Source: JAIVHC01 sp049975505 (GTDB lineage: Bacteria > Desulfobacterota > Desulfuromonadia > Desulfuromonadales > Desulfuromonadaceae). Taken from it: DNA of 24,685 bases. Numbering within the stretch: position 1 is the stretch's first letter; every line of letters begins with the position of its first letter. The stretch covers positions 1 through 24,685 of the forward strand of contig JBNGCY010000036.1 of the NCBI GenBank assembly GCA_049975505.1, given 5' to 3'. The notes under the pieces were generated by a model. It was not told the DNA's origin, did not search any database, and worked only from the letters and a program-made list of their open reading frames with translations. The position numbers and the translations under genes were made by a program. Shown here piece after piece: positions 24,324-24,685 of the stretch.

Positions 24324-24685
24324 GGGGGTGCCAAGGTTTCGACGGAGATTGAAAGCGAAGGTTGCATGTCGGGGACGCCAGTTGGCCTCGTTAAAAAACT
24401 GGTACTAATACAAACGCCGACGCTGACGTTTCGTACGCACTGGCAGCTTAATAGCTGCCTCGTCTCTGATACACTTTGTCTGTGAGTTTTCAGAGACGTC
24501 ATTTGAGCAGACTAGCTGTTGTGCTTCTTTCCGCAGTATAGCAGCGAAACCTTAGCGGAATCGCCGTTTACAGGATCCTGTCCGTGGGAGCGGTAAACGG
24601 TTAAACTAAAAACACCGGACTACACATGTAGACGCCTTACGTGGAAGATTTTCGGACGCGGGTTCGATTCCCGCCACCTCCACCA
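24324..24685 (+). ncRNA. ssrA: tmRNA (ssrA), complete
   Basis: The 362-nt gene starts GGGGGTGCCAAGGTTTCGACGG. Its first seven bases pair with CACCTCC before the terminal ACCA, giving the alanine tRNA-like acceptor. The T arm ends GGGTTCGATTCCC. The tag frame ends in YALAA-stop (TAA at 24449-24451) and reads NADADVSYALAA upstream. The resume codon is either GCC at 24416 (tag ADADVSYALAA) or ACA at 24410; the former matches the usual alanine start. Several pseudoknot-type inverted repeats follow the tag. The encoded CCA ends exactly at the last base of the window. Confidence 0.96.

Overview
The window looks like chromosomal DNA of a Gram-negative bacterium, most likely a deltaproteobacterium of the Desulfuromonas/Geobacter type. 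The signs are an outer-membrane porin, lipoproteins, a large (about 1,580-residue) NAD-glutamate dehydrogenase, a tmRNA tag ending in VSYALAA and short GC-rich inverted-repeat elements of a kind common in that group. The lineage is inferred from gene content; no search was run. Most of the DNA is ordinary housekeeping sequence with a few accessory or decaying patches.

Layout. 1-907: the tail of an unidentified gene, a hairpin terminator, then greB. 908-1569: no intact gene; it holds the decayed C-terminus of a REP-associated (Y1-type) transposase and three tandem copies of a short repeat. 1570-5785: an outer-membrane porin-like protein, a PhoA-family alkaline phosphatase and a YibE/F membrane protein on the + strand, separated by two strong hairpins. 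6003-6563 (-): an Hsp20 chaperone with its own promoter. 6706-6884: a possible small inverted-repeat element. 6913-9629 (-): penicillin-binding protein 1b overlapping by 4 nt with a TPR lipoprotein that could be its activator. 9868-9997: a 130-bp MITE-like element. 10054-10584: a RelBE-type toxin-antitoxin operon with a clear operator array. 10652-12654: a divergent LysR regulator/YeiH exporter pair resembling yeiE-yeiH.

12765-13953: two convergent genes, a VanZ-like membrane protein and a zinc-ribbon SAM methyltransferase, each interrupted by a single in-frame stop codon. 14034-14192 (-): tRNA-Arg(CCG) with promoter and terminator. 14221-15240: an unrecognised small protein and a BCAM0308-type zinc-ribbon protein. 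15539-20275: large NAD-dependent glutamate dehydrogenase. 20311-24268: a tight operon of panB, panC, an amidohydrolase, an RseC-family protein and smpB, followed by ssrA (tmRNA), whose 3' CCA is exactly the last base of the window.

Functional themes are pantothenate synthesis, ribosome rescue (SmpB with tmRNA side by side), peptidoglycan synthesis with a probable dedicated lipoprotein partner, and phosphate-ester hydrolysis at the cell surface. I saw no CRISPR array, rRNA, prophage or obvious defence island apart from the toxin-antitoxin pair, and no clear evidence of a wholly new system. The best leads are the PBP1b-TPR lipoprotein pair, the porin/phosphatase/YibE-F cluster and the two neighbouring genes with single nonsense codons.
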